From: an uncultured Fusobacterium sp.
GTDB lineage: Bacteria; Fusobacteriota; Fusobacteriia; Fusobacteriales; Fusobacteriaceae
Reading direction: 5' to 3'
Assembly (NCBI GenBank): GCA_900542625.1
Contig: UQOH01000016.1
Span: 1-32,029 of the forward strand
DNA length: 32,029 bases
Notes under the pieces: model-generated
Told to the model about the DNA's origin: nothing
The model's input: only the letters and a program-made list of their open reading frames with translations
Databases searched by the model: none
In this document: positions 8,348 through 16,642 of the stretch, in pieces
How positions within the stretch are numbered: the stretch's first letter is position 1
Layout: each line of letters begins with the position of its first letter
Position numbers and translations under genes: made by a program

Positions 8348-9274
8348 ATGATACTTACTGTTACTCTTAATCCGTCAATTGATATTAAATACAATATTTC
8401 TGATTTTAAACTTGGAAAAGTACACAGAGCTGAAAAATGTGAAAAATCTGCTGGAGGAAAAGGATTAAATGTTGCAAGAGTTGTAAAAAAACTTGACTGC
8501 AAACTTTTAACAACAGGTTTTCTTGGAGGAAAATTAGGAGAAGAACTTTCAGAAAAATTAAATGAAATAAACATAAAAAATGATTTTGAAAAAATAAAAG
8601 GCGAAACAAGAAACTGTATAAATATTCTGCATAATAATATGAGCAGTGAAATATTGGAAAGTGGTCCTGTCGTTCTGCCGGAAGAATGGAAAAATTTTAA
8701 AAATAAATTTAGAAAACTTACAGAAAAATATAAATTTATAAGTGCTTCAGGAAGCCTCCCTTCAGGGCTTTCTTCTGACAGTTACTGCGAACTTATTCAT
8801 ATTGCCAAAGAAAACAAATGTAAATTTTTCCTAGATACAAGCGGAACTGCTCTGCGAGAAAGTTTAAAAGCAAAACCTTATTTTATAAAACCTAATCTTG
8901 AAGAATTAGAAAAACTTACTGATGCTGACTCTCTTAAAAATATAAATGAAGTTATAGAAGAAGCTAAAAAACTTAATGCTGATGGAATAGAAATTGTTGC
9001 TGTTACTTTAGGAGGAGAAGGTTCTATTCTGGTTACAAAAGAAGTTATCTATATTGCCGAAATTCCAAAGTTCAATGTTCTTAATACTGTTGGATGTGGG
9101 GATTCTTTTGTAGCAGGATTTATTGCGGGACATGAAAAAAAACTTTCTCTTATCGAATGTTTTAAACTTGCAATAGCATGCAGTATTTCAAATGCTCTTC
9201 TTCCTGAAACAGGAAACATAGATTCTTCTATTCTCGAAGAATTAAAACAGAAAATAAAAATTTTAAAAAAATAA
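8348..9274 (+). CDS. lacC: Tagatose-6-phosphate kinase (PfkB family)
   Basis: A 308-residue ribokinase-fold sugar kinase predicted to convert tagatose-6-phosphate to tagatose-1,6-bisphosphate with ATP. The N-terminal MILTVTLNPSID, the substrate-binding SAGGKGLNVAR (34-44) and GETRNC (85-90) are as in LacC/FruK kinases. The catalytic Asp252 lies in the anion-hole motif VGCGDSFVAG. The start is an ATG with AGGAGG eight bases upstream. The aldolase follows after 24 bp. LacC and 1-phosphofructokinase are close relatives; the tagatose assignment depends on gatD and gatY flanking it. Gram-positive LacC normally works in the lactose/galactose tagatose pathway, so its use beside a galactitol PTS is a mix of two schemes. 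Confidence 0.82.
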   Translation: MILTVTLNPSIDIKYNISDFKLGKVHRAEKCEKSAGGKGLNVARVVKKLDCKLLTTGFLGGKLGEELSEKLNEINIKNDFEKIKGETRNCINILHNNMSSEILESGPVVLPEEWKNFKNKFRKLTEKYKFISASGSLPSGLSSDSYCELIHIAKENKCKFFLDTSGTALRESLKAKPYFIKPNLEELEKLTDADSLKNINEVIEEAKKLNADGIEIVAVTLGGEGSILVTKEVIYIAEIPKFNVLNTVGCGDSFVAGFIAGHEKKLSLIECFKLAIACSISNALLPETGNIDSSILEELKQKIKILKK

Positions 9275-9298
9275 AATTAATAAAAAGGAGATTAAACT

Positions 9299-10147
9299 AT
9301 GAAAAACTCAAAAGAGATTCTTTTAAAAGCACAAAAAGAAGGATATGCTGTTCCTGCTTTTAACTGCCATAATCTTGAGACTATACAAGTAATGGTTGAA
9401 ACAGCAAGCAAATTAAAATCGCCAATTATTATAGCCGGAACTCCAGGAACATTTGATTATGCTGGAAGAGATTATATTCAAGCAATCGTTGAAACAGCAG
9501 CAGAAAAATATAACATTCCTATCGTTCTGCATCTAGACCATCATACTGATATCGATAGTATAAAAAAATCTTTAGAGCTCGGAACAAAATCAATAATGAT
9601 AGATGCTTCACATTATCCTTATGAAGAAAATATAAAAATAGTAAAAGAAGTTACAGAACTGGCACACACTTATGGGGCTACTGTAGAGGCTGAACTTGGA
9701 ATACTTGGAGGACAGGAAGATGATTTAATCGTAGATGAAAAAGACAGTAAATATACAAATCCTAAACAAGCAGTTGATTTTGTAAAAAGAACAGGAATTG
9801 ATTCTCTCGCAGTGGCAATAGGAACTGCCCATGGATTATATAAAGAAGAACCAAAACTTGATTTTGACAGATTAAAAGAGATAAGAGCTGTTGTAGATAT
9901 TCCTTTAGTTTTACATGGAGCATCTGGAGTTCCAGAAGAGCAGGTAAGAAAAGCTATCAGCCTTGGTATAACAAAAGTAAATATCGCAACTGAATTAAAA
10001 ATACCATTTTCAAATGCATTAAGAAATTATCTTGTAGAACATCCTGAAGCAAATGATCCAAGAAAATATATGGAAAATGCTAAAAAAGCAATGGGAGAAG
10101 TAGTAAAAGAAAAAATATTGATGTGTATGAGTGAAAACAGATATTAA
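9299..10147 (+). CDS. gatY: Tagatose-1,6-bisphosphate aldolase, class II
   Basis: A 282-residue zinc-dependent aldolase that cleaves tagatose-1,6-bisphosphate to dihydroxyacetone phosphate and glyceraldehyde-3-phosphate. Visible landmarks are AVPAFNCHNLET (17-28), IIAGTPGTF (44-52), the catalytic Asp80 with zinc ligand His81 in HLDHHTD, EAELGILGGQEDD (130-142), His178 in AIGTAHG, and His206 in VLHGASG. These follow GatY/KbaY more closely than FbaA. In E. coli GatY works with a GatZ partner; no gatZ is present in this window. The start is an ATG with AAAGGAG seven bases upstream. It is the last gene before a strong terminator. Confidence 0.9.
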   Translation: MKNSKEILLKAQKEGYAVPAFNCHNLETIQVMVETASKLKSPIIIAGTPGTFDYAGRDYIQAIVETAAEKYNIPIVLHLDHHTDIDSIKKSLELGTKSIMIDASHYPYEENIKIVKEVTELAHTYGATVEAELGILGGQEDDLIVDEKDSKYTNPKQAVDFVKRTGIDSLAVAIGTAHGLYKEEPKLDFDRLKEIRAVVDIPLVLHGASGVPEEQVRKAISLGITKVNIATELKIPFSNALRNYLVEHPEANDPRKYMENAKKAMGEVVKEKILMCMSENRY

Positions 10148-10234
10148 TATTTAATAATTTAAACTATCATAGTTAATAAAATTTTATTTAAACAGTAAAC
10201 CAAATAAAAAAGAAATTAAAACTAAGTCCTAAAG

Positions 10235-10267
10235 AAAAAAGGCTATCATAATCAATAGCCTTTTTTT
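10235..10267. terminator. Bidirectional terminator between gatY and the acetyltransferase gene
   Basis: AAAAAAGGCTAT and ATAGCCTTTTTT form a perfect stem around an eight-base loop, with T runs on both strands. It ends the kinase-aldolase transcript and also, from the other side, the thioesterase-acetyltransferase transcript. Its right arm overlaps the last codons of the acetyltransferase. Confidence 0.88.
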
Positions 10268-10782
10268 AACTCCATTACCAAATCATACTTCTTTGGATAT
10301 TTCTTTTTTCCTATTTCAGAAAAACCAAAACTTTTATAAAAATTTATCACTTTTATATTTTCAATACTGTCTTCTGTCTGAATTTTAAAAATTTTTTCTC
10401 CTGAGAGACAGATAAAATCTTTTGTATTTTCTAAAAAATATCCTATAAGATATTTCCCTATTCCATATCCTTGATAATCTTTATGAACAGCAGTTTCATT
10501 TATATAAAAACTGTTTTCAGAATAAAGATTATTTTCCTCTTTTTCCCGTTCATATGCAATAAGAACGCCTATAACTTTATCTTTATCAAACAGAATAAGG
10601 CTGTGTTTCCATTTGCCGTAAAAAACTCTTTCTTCTTTCTTCTCCCTCACAATATCAGAAATCTTATAATCTGACTTAGGAATAAGTTTCAAAAGAAAAA
10701 GTATTTCATTCTTATATTTTTCAGCAGTTTCTTTATCAAGAACACAAAGAGAAAATCCTTTATACTCTTCTAAAAATTTCAT
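10252..10782 (-). CDS. GNAT-family N-acetyltransferase
   Basis: A 176-residue predicted acetyl-CoA-dependent acetyltransferase. The GNAT motif A is visible at ETAVHKDYQGYGIGKYLIGYF, with the pyrophosphate-binding QGYGIG at 104-109. The C-terminal VINFYKSFGF is the usual GNAT motif B. The acceptor substrate cannot be read from sequence. It starts only four bases after the thioesterase stop, with a weak TAGGAT binding site, so it is probably translated from the same transcript. The C-terminal Lys-Lys-Gly-Tyr codons lie within a bidirectional terminator stem. Confidence 0.75.
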   Translation of the reverse strand: MKFLEEYKGFSLCVLDKETAEKYKNEILFLLKLIPKSDYKISDIVREKKEERVFYGKWKHSLILFDKDKVIGVLIAYEREKEENNLYSENSFYINETAVHKDYQGYGIGKYLIGYFLENTKDFICLSGEKIFKIQTEDSIENIKVINFYKSFGFSEIGKKKYPKKYDLVMELKKGY

Positions 10783-10786
10783 TATA

Positions 10787-11161
10787 TTATCCTAATTTTG
10801 CTAAGAATTTTTCTACATTGATTATAAATCTTTCATGAGTTCCTTCTCCAACAACATTTCCGTTGTGAGTTACTTTCACTTCAAAAACAAGTCTTCTTCC
10901 GTCAACTTGAACTAAAGTTGATTCACACATAACCTCGTCTCCTATTTTATTTGCTTTATTGTGTTTTATATTTACAGATATACCAACAGTAGATTCTCCT
11001 TCTCCAAGTTCAGCCTGTGCTAAATCAAATGATGTTTTTTCCATAAGTGCAATCATCATTGGTGTTCCGTAAACATCTAAAGTTCCAGACGCAACTTTTG
11101 CTGCTGTTTCCTCTGGGCTTACTACTTTTGTGTGTGTTAATTTCATTCCTTCTTTTAACAT
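10787..11161 (-). CDS. Hot-dog fold acyl-CoA thioesterase, FlK-like
   Basis: A 124-residue single-domain hot-dog protein. Thr33 (YGTPMM), Glu41 (LMEKTS) and His67 (NIKHNK) have spacings of 8 and 26 residues. As I recall, these equal the Thr-Glu-His catalytic triad spacing of the fluoroacetyl-CoA thioesterase FlK. The conserved C-terminal VVGEGTHERF is also typical of this thioesterase group. Relatives are common in anaerobes that never meet fluoroacetate, so the natural substrate is unknown; an acyl-CoA of central metabolism is a reasonable guess. The start is an ATG with AGGAGG about ten bases upstream. The GNAT gene follows after four bases. Confidence 0.8.
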   Translation of the reverse strand: MLKEGMKLTHTKVVSPEETAAKVASGTLDVYGTPMMIALMEKTSFDLAQAELGEGESTVGISVNIKHNKANKIGDEVMCESTLVQVDGRRLVFEVKVTHNGNVVGEGTHERFIINVEKFLAKLG

Positions 11162-11270
11162 AATGGTGTATCCTCCTGTTTTTATTATTAAAATTACAGC
11201 TATATTATTTCACTTATTAAGAAAATAGTAAAGAAAAATTTCTATAATTTTCTTACACTATTTTATCATA

Positions 11271-11305
11271 AAAGAAAAAAGAGAGAAAAATTTCCCTCTT
11301 CTTTC
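11271..11305 (-). terminator. Intrinsic terminator of tpiA-gpmI
   Basis: Arms 11274-11288 and 11291-11305 can pair over 15 positions with two wobble pairs (the innermost pairs open to make a loop). On the minus strand this is followed by a T-rich stretch. It lies about 30 bases after the gpmI stop. Confidence 0.75.
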
Positions 11306-11333
11306 GAAACTATTAGATGTAATTAAAAACTAT

Positions 11334-12857
11334 TTATTTTACTATCAGGTTTTCCCCTGTCATCTCTTTTGGCTGTTCAATTCCTAAGATGCTAAGCATT
11401 GTAGGAGCTATATCAGCAAGTTTTCCATCTTTTAATGTAACTCCCTCTGTATGATTAGAGATATATAAGAATGGAACTTCATTTGTTGTATGAGCTGTAA
11501 ATGGAGCATTAGTTTCAGGGTCTACCATAAGCTCTGCATTTCCATGGTCAGCTGTAATTAATACAGTTCCATCCAATGCAAGAATTGTATCAACTAATGT
11601 TTTTACACATTCATCAACAGCTTTGATTGCTTTAACAGCAGCATCTAAAACTCCTGTATGTCCAACCATGTCTGGGTTTGCAAAGTTTAAGATTACTACA
11701 TCAAATTTTCCTGATTCAAGAGCTTCTTTTGCTCCCTCTGTTACTTCATAAGCTGACATTTCAGGTTTTAAATCATAAGTTGCTACTTTTGGAGATGCAA
11801 CAAGTTTTCTCTCTTCTCCAGGATATTGAGCCTCTACTCCTCCATTAAAGAAGAATGTAACGTGTGCATACTTTTCTGTTTCAGCAGTTCTTAACTGAGT
11901 AAGCCCTGCTTTAGAGATTACCTCTCCAAAAGTATTTACTATTTCATCATCTTTGTAAATTACAGGAGCATCTATTGTAGAGTCATATTGTCTCATACAG
12001 TATACTTTTATAGGGTCAATATTTCTGTCAAAGAAAGTAAATTCTTTGTCATTGAATGCTCTTGTAATTTGTCTTGCTCTGTCTGGTCTGAAGTTGAAGT
12101 TGATAAATACATCACCAGATTTTACAAGTCCTTCTTTATCAATAATAGTAGGTTTTACAAATTCATCTGTAACACCTGCTGCATAAGACGCTTTTATTGC
12201 CTCATCAACAGAAGATGCAGCCACTCCGTTTCCTAAAGTCATATTATCATAAGCAATTTTTGTTCTGTCATAGTTTTTATCTCTGTCCATAGCATAATAT
12301 CTTCCAGAGATTGTAGCTATTTTTCCTACTCCGATTTCAGCCATTTTTGCTTCAACCTGTGCTAAGAAGTTTACTGCTGAAGAAGGCGGAGTATCTCTTC
12401 CATCTAAGAAAGCGTGAAGATATACTTTTGTTAATCCATAGTTTTTAGCCATTTGAAGAAGTCCGTAAATGTGCTCTACATGAGAGTGAACTCCTCCGTC
12501 AGAAACTAATCCTGCAAAATGTATTGCTGTATTATTTTCTTTAGCGTATTCAAAAGCCTCTTTTAAAACAGGAATCTCATAAAATTCTCCGTCTCTTATA
12601 TCTTTTGTTATTTTTACAAGAGGCTGATAAATTACTCTACCAGCACCTATGTTTAAGTGTCCTACTTCTGAGTTTCCCATTTGTCCATCAGGAAGTCCTA
12701 CAGCCTCTCCTGATGCCTGTAATTTTGAATGAGGATATTTAGATAAAAGCTCTAAATATTCAGCAGGATGAGCATTTTTTATAGCATTAACTTGGTTGTC
12801 TTGAGTATTTATACCCCAACCATCTAAAATCATAAGCATTAATGGTTTTTTATTCAT
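11334..12857 (-). CDS. gpmI: 2,3-bisphosphoglycerate-independent phosphoglycerate mutase
   Basis: A 507-residue cytosolic glycolytic enzyme, the normal family length, that interconverts 3- and 2-phosphoglycerate using two Mn ions. The metal-binding Asp12 (ILDGWG) and the phosphorylated Ser63 (GQMGNSEVGHLNIGAGR) are intact. HSHVEHI and the C-terminal TADHGNAE and TAHTTNEVPF complete the alkaline-phosphatase-superfamily metal sites. The start is an ATG with GAGAGGA ten bases upstream. It lies 41 bp downstream of tpiA with no terminator, so the two glycolytic genes form an operon. Confidence 0.96.
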   Translation of the reverse strand: MNKKPLMLMILDGWGINTQDNQVNAIKNAHPAEYLELLSKYPHSKLQASGEAVGLPDGQMGNSEVGHLNIGAGRVIYQPLVKITKDIRDGEFYEIPVLKEAFEYAKENNTAIHFAGLVSDGGVHSHVEHIYGLLQMAKNYGLTKVYLHAFLDGRDTPPSSAVNFLAQVEAKMAEIGVGKIATISGRYYAMDRDKNYDRTKIAYDNMTLGNGVAASSVDEAIKASYAAGVTDEFVKPTIIDKEGLVKSGDVFINFNFRPDRARQITRAFNDKEFTFFDRNIDPIKVYCMRQYDSTIDAPVIYKDDEIVNTFGEVISKAGLTQLRTAETEKYAHVTFFFNGGVEAQYPGEERKLVASPKVATYDLKPEMSAYEVTEGAKEALESGKFDVVILNFANPDMVGHTGVLDAAVKAIKAVDECVKTLVDTILALDGTVLITADHGNAELMVDPETNAPFTAHTTNEVPFLYISNHTEGVTLKDGKLADIAPTMLSILGIEQPKEMTGENLIVK

Positions 12858-12898
12858 TATTTGTTTTCCTCTCTAAAAATCTCTTTTCTAAAATATAA

Positions 12899-13654
12899 TT
12901 ACATTCCAGCTTTAACTATTTTTGCAAAAGATGTAGCCTCAAGAGATGCTCCTCCAACAAGCCCGCCGTCTATATCAGCTTGAGCTAATAATTCTTTTGC
13001 ATTGTCCGCTTTCATTGATCCACCATATTGAATAGTAATTTCTTCAGCAGCTTCAGCACCAAACATTTCTGCTAATACTTTTCTTATTGCTTTGTGAGTT
13101 TCTTCAGCAATTTCAGGAGTTGCAGTTTTTCCTGTTCCGATTGCCCATACTGGTTCGTAGGCAACAACTACTTTTACAGCCTCTTCTTTAGTAAGTCCTG
13201 CCATTCCTCCTTTAATTTGAGTTTCGTTTACAAAATCTGTTCTTCCTGCTTCTCTGTCCTCAAGTTTTTCTCCTATACAAAGGATTGGAGTTAATCCATA
13301 AGATAATGCACATTTAACTTTTTCGTTTATGAAAGCATCTGTTTCATGGAAGTATTCTCTTCTTTCAGAGTGCCCTAATATTACATATTCAACTCCTATT
13401 GCTTTTAACATTTCAGGAGAAACTTCTCCAGTATAAGCTCCTGATGCTTTTGGATACATATTTTCAGCTGCTATTTTTATATTTGAACCTTCAACAGCTT
13501 TAACCGCATCAGAAAGAGCAGTGAAAGGTGCTCCGATAACAACTCCTACATTTTCTACATCAGCAACAGCTGCTTTTAATTCAGTAAGCATAGCTACAGC
13601 TTCTGCATTTGTTTTATTCATTTTCCAGTTTCCTGCAATAATAGTTTTTCTCAT
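12899..13654 (-). CDS. tpiA: Triosephosphate isomerase
   Basis: A 251-residue TIM-barrel enzyme interconverting dihydroxyacetone phosphate and glyceraldehyde-3-phosphate. Catalytic residues are Asn9 and Lys11 (AGNWKMNKT), His95 (GHSERRE) and Glu167 (AYEPVWAIGTG), followed by the closing loop and the phosphate-binding GGSMK and GLVGGASL. The start is an ATG with AGGAGG eight bases upstream. It also handles the trioses released by the galactitol pathway encoded nearby. Confidence 0.97.
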   Translation of the reverse strand: MRKTIIAGNWKMNKTNAEAVAMLTELKAAVADVENVGVVIGAPFTALSDAVKAVEGSNIKIAAENMYPKASGAYTGEVSPEMLKAIGVEYVILGHSERREYFHETDAFINEKVKCALSYGLTPILCIGEKLEDREAGRTDFVNETQIKGGMAGLTKEEAVKVVVAYEPVWAIGTGKTATPEIAEETHKAIRKVLAEMFGAEAAEEITIQYGGSMKADNAKELLAQADIDGGLVGGASLEATSFAKIVKAGM

Positions 13655-13740
13655 TATAAACTCCTCCTAAATAATTATATTTTATCTGTAAGTTATTAAT
13701 ATATATTTTTAATCTTCTCTTTTAATTTTAACATACTTTT

Positions 13741-13769
13741 ATCTAAAGTTCTAATTTTGTATAAGTCAA
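13741..13769 (-). promoter_or_regulatory. Probable promoter of tpiA-gpmI
   Basis: On the minus strand TTGACT (13764-13769) and TTAGAT (13741-13746) are 17 bases apart, just past the comF stop. An extended -10-like element, TGTTAAAAT, lies a little further downstream and could be an alternative start. Confidence 0.5.
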
Positions 13770-13794
13770 ATAGTGAATCTTTTATGATTAATTT

Positions 13795-14439
13795 TTAAAC
13801 ATTTTTAAATTTTTCAGCAGCTGATGCCACTGCAAAAACAAAAATATTCTTTGGTTTTCCTGTAATATTTAATACTTTGGCAATTTCTGATACAGTTGTA
13901 CCTGTTGTAATAATATCATCAACTATCAATATATTTTTATCTTTTGTAATAAAATTTATTTTAAAAGCTGATTTGATATTAATCCTTCTTAAATTTTCAT
14001 CAGCAAATTTATACATAGGTATTGTATTTTTTTCTCTTTCAAGAATTTTGTAATTAATTCCTATTATATCAAGGAGAAAATTTACCTGATTAAATCCTCT
14101 TGAAAGATATCTTTCTCTGCTTATAGGGACAGGAATTACAATATCTATTTTATTTTCATTTATAATTTTTTTCAAATCTTCTTCTATAAGGCTGCTCAAA
14201 TAAAAAGCTGTATTTTTTCTTTCTTTCAGCTTATAGTTTATCAAAAGTTTTCTCACATCGTCTGTGTAATTAAAAAGATAATAGATATTCTTTCTTACAC
14301 GAAGCTGTTTCTTTTTTTCCAGCTTTTTTCTGCATTCTTCACACACATACTCTTTGTCCTTTATTTTTTCTTTTCCGCATAATATACATTTTTGAGAAAA
14401 GAAAAACCCACTAAGAGTTGGACTCAGTTTTAGGTTCAA
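13795..14439 (-). CDS. comF: ComF-family amidophosphoribosyltransferase-like protein
   Basis: A 214-residue protein. An N-terminal zinc finger uses Cys18, Cys21, Cys33 and Cys36 (CILC, CEEC). The C-terminal type I phosphoribosyltransferase domain has the PRPP-binding motif ILIVDDIITTGTT. ComF proteins are linked to DNA uptake and single-strand handling in competent bacteria, though in many species the role is unproven. The start is TTG, supported by AAGGAG seven bases upstream. The gene overlaps the preceding zinc-ribbon gene by 29 bases, and its ribosome binding site lies inside that gene. It is the last gene of the rluD operon. Confidence 0.85.
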   Translation of the reverse strand: MNLKLSPTLSGFFFSQKCILCGKEKIKDKEYVCEECRKKLEKKKQLRVRKNIYYLFNYTDDVRKLLINYKLKERKNTAFYLSSLIEEDLKKIINENKIDIVIPVPISRERYLSRGFNQVNFLLDIIGINYKILEREKNTIPMYKFADENLRRINIKSAFKINFITKDKNILIVDDIITTGTTVSEIAKVLNITGKPKNIFVFAVASAAEKFKNV

Positions 14440-14650
14440 GTTTATTCTCCTTAGCTTTTTTCTTCTCTTTTTTCAAATCACAATCAAGAATTTTTGCTGA
14501 ATACATTTCGGTATATCCGCACCCTGCACACACTTTTAGATAATATGTTCCCATTTCAATTTTTATTCCTGCATCCTTCTCCGGCAAGATGGCAGTTCTT
14601 ACATAATATTCTTCACAACCGCATTTTAGGCATTTAAAATCCAAATTCAT
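14411..14650 (-). CDS. Small zinc-ribbon protein
   Basis: A 79-residue protein from the ATG at 14650 (a GTG at 14653 is the in-frame alternative). Two cysteine knuckles, CLKC near residue 7 and CAGC near 41, would bind one zinc. The sequence between them resembles small nucleic-acid-binding zinc-ribbon proteins of Firmicutes and Fusobacteria. The C-terminus is Lys/Glu rich and probably disordered. It overlaps yraN upstream by about 17 bases and comF downstream by 29 bases, so translation of all three is likely coupled. The function is unknown; the setting with rnhB, yraN and comF hints at DNA/RNA metabolism. Confidence 0.7.
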   Translation of the reverse strand: MNLDFKCLKCGCEEYYVRTAILPEKDAGIKIEMGTYYLKVCAGCGYTEMYSAKILDCDLKKEKKKAKENKLEPKTESNS

Positions 14651-15002
14651 CACCCCAAATCATATTTTTAATCCAATTACAAGATTTTTCATCTCTGCTG
14701 TTAAACACTACTGCATCAAATCTTATATCACAATTAAAATATCTTTTTTTAGAAAGAAACTCTTTGGCAGAAAGATATATTCTCTTTCTTTTGGTATAAC
14801 TTATTGCCTGTTCTCCATAACCAAAATAATTGGTAGATCTTTGTTTTACTTCTGCAAAAACTATAAGATTATCTTTTTTCACTATTAAATCTATTTCACC
14901 AAATCTGGTAAAATAGTTTTTTTCAACAAGAGTATATCCTTTTGATTCTAAAAAAGCCAGAGCATGAGATTCATAAATTTTTCCCTGCTCTCTTTTATTC
15001 AT
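14634..15002 (-). CDS. yraN: YraN/UPF0102 family nuclease-fold protein
   Basis: A 122-residue member of the UPF0102 family with a restriction-endonuclease-like fold. The family motif is intact: Glu36 and Asp38 in FGEIDLI, then Glu51 and Lys53 in VFAEVKQRS, matching a PD-(D/E)XK active site. QAISYTKRKRI follows as expected. The biochemical role is unresolved in most bacteria. The ATG start overlaps the end of rnhB by eight bases; rnhB-yraN adjacency is common across bacteria. Confidence 0.9.
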   Translation of the reverse strand: MNKREQGKIYESHALAFLESKGYTLVEKNYFTRFGEIDLIVKKDNLIVFAEVKQRSTNYFGYGEQAISYTKRKRIYLSAKEFLSKKRYFNCDIRFDAVVFNSRDEKSCNWIKNMIWGDEFGF

Positions 15003-15615
15003 CAGCTGTTCCTTCTGTTTTTAAAATTTTCTTTAAAAAAGTTTTTCTGTGAATAGGAAGAGGCCCTTTTTCCAAAAGGACTTCTCTATGAAGTTTTGTT
15101 CCATAGCCTTTATGTTTTTCAAAAAAATATTCAGGATACTTCTCTGCATTAATAAGCATAATTCTGTCTCTTGTCACTTTTGCTATAATTGAGGCTGCTG
15201 CAATAGAAAGACTTTTTGCATCTCCTTTTACAACACACTCCTGTTCTCCCTCATATTTTTTTATTAGTTTATTTCCGTCAACAAGAACTTTATCAAATTT
15301 TATTTCATCTTTTTTTATATCTTCAAGAGCTCTGTTCATAGCTAAGAATGTTGCATTTAAAATATTTACTTCATCTATCTCTTCAACAGTTGCTATTCCC
15401 ACTCCTACATGACAATAAGCAACTATCTTATCAAACAGCATTTCTCTCTTCTTTTCTGTTAATTTTTTTGAATCGTTTATATCTTCAAAAAAATCATGAT
15501 ATTCATTAATTTTTACAGCAGCAGCAACCACAGGTCCTGCAAGCGGTCCTCTTCCTGCCTCATCAACACCTATAATACTTCCTTTTTCCATATCAAAATC
15601 ATATAGTTCTTTCAC
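14995..15615 (-). CDS. rnhB: Ribonuclease HII
   Basis: A 206-residue enzyme that nicks RNA in RNA-DNA hybrids, including single ribonucleotides misincorporated in DNA. The motif GVDEAGRGPLAGPVVAAAV carries catalytic Asp18 and Glu19. Asp113 (LVDGN) and the AASIIAKVTRDR segment are present. The start is GTG at 15615 with GGAG eight bases upstream, inside the end of rluD, only three bases after its stop. It overlaps yraN by eight bases at the other end. Confidence 0.95.
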   Translation of the reverse strand: MKELYDFDMEKGSIIGVDEAGRGPLAGPVVAAAVKINEYHDFFEDINDSKKLTEKKREMLFDKIVAYCHVGVGIATVEEIDEVNILNATFLAMNRALEDIKKDEIKFDKVLVDGNKLIKKYEGEQECVVKGDAKSLSIAAASIIAKVTRDRIMLINAEKYPEYFFEKHKGYGTKLHREVLLEKGPLPIHRKTFLKKILKTEGTADE

Positions 15616-15618
15616 TTG

Positions 15619-16560
15619 CTATTCTCCAATTCTGTCTATTTTTTCTTTATCAAGCTTTAATTTTTTTAATACATTTACAAAATCCTCAGGAAGTTTTCCC
15701 TTTAATTTTATTGTTTCTTTTGTTATCGGATGAACAAATTCAAGCATATAAGCATGGAGCATCTGTCTGTCTATTATTTTGGAAGGTGAACCGTATGTGC
15801 TGTCTCCCAAGATTGGATGATTTAGATATTTCATATGCACTCTTATCTGATGTGTTCTTCCTGTTTCAATATTTACTTTCAAAAGGGAAAAGTCTTGTAC
15901 TTCGTCTATTACTTCATAATTTGTCACTGCCTCTTTTCCGTTTACTTCCACTACAGCCATTTTTTTTCTGTCAAAAGAATCTCTTCCGATAAGGTTTTCA
16001 AGCCTTCCTGTTTTACTGCTGAAATTCCCTTTACACACAGCTATATATGTCTTTTTCATTATCTTGCTTTGAAACATCTCCACAAGTTTTTCATGTGCCT
16101 CATTTGTTTTGGCAATTATTATCAATCCGCTCGTATCCTTATCAAGTCTGTGAACTATTCCCGGTCTTATATTATCTTCATTTATATTTGAAAGAGAATC
16201 GAAATGATAAAGAAGAGCATTTACCAAAGTTCCGCTGTAATTATTTTGTGCCGGATGTACTGTCATATTGCTTGGTTTATTTATAACAGCAATATGCTTA
16301 TCTTCAAAAATAATTTCAAGAGGAATATTTTCAGGTTTCAAAACAGGAATTTCCTCATCAGGAATATTCACGTCAATCTCTTCATTTCCCTTTAACTTCA
16401 ATCCTGCTTTTGAAACAATTTTGCCGTTTACTGTTACACAATTTTCATCTATAAGTTTCTGCACTGCTGCTCTGCTTTTTTCTTCCATGCAGCTCTGCAA
16501 AAACACATCAAGTCTTTTATTTTTAAAATCTTCTGTTGCCATAAAATTTAAATTTCTCAT
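15619..16560 (-). CDS. rluD: RluD-family 23S rRNA pseudouridine synthase
   Basis: A 313-residue RluA/RluD-family pseudouridine synthase with an N-terminal S4 RNA-binding domain (about 15-65: RLDVFLQS, VTVNGK) and a catalytic domain. Asp140 in HRLDKDTSG is the catalytic aspartate. RTHQIRVHM and HPILGDSTYG are also intact. RluD modifies U1911/U1915/U1917 of helix 69 in E. coli; the target here is inferred from the domain set. It is the first gene of a five-gene operon, with a short leader of about 26 bases. Confidence 0.88.
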   Translation of the reverse strand: MRNLNFMATEDFKNKRLDVFLQSCMEEKSRAAVQKLIDENCVTVNGKIVSKAGLKLKGNEEIDVNIPDEEIPVLKPENIPLEIIFEDKHIAVINKPSNMTVHPAQNNYSGTLVNALLYHFDSLSNINEDNIRPGIVHRLDKDTSGLIIIAKTNEAHEKLVEMFQSKIMKKTYIAVCKGNFSSKTGRLENLIGRDSFDRKKMAVVEVNGKEAVTNYEVIDEVQDFSLLKVNIETGRTHQIRVHMKYLNHPILGDSTYGSPSKIIDRQMLHAYMLEFVHPITKETIKLKGKLPEDFVNVLKKLKLDKEKIDRIGE

Positions 16561-16592
16561 AAATTACCCCACGAATATAGGTTTCTAGCTCC

Positions 16593-16621
16593 ATTATACC
16601 ATTCCAAAGATAAAAATTAAA
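16593..16621 (-). promoter_or_regulatory. Promoter of the rluD-rnhB-yraN-comF operon
   Basis: On the minus strand a perfect extended -10 element, TGGTATAAT (16593-16601), is preceded 17 bases upstream by the weak -35 TTTAAT (16616-16621). It is divergent from the lysine riboswitch promoter about 20 bases away. Confidence 0.7.
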
Positions 16622-16642
16622 CAAAAATAAAAAAACTTAAGA

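Noticed and set aside
16268..16588. 106-codon frame antisense to rluD, and several shorter ones nearby
   Set aside because: Shadow of rluD; no independent start signals.
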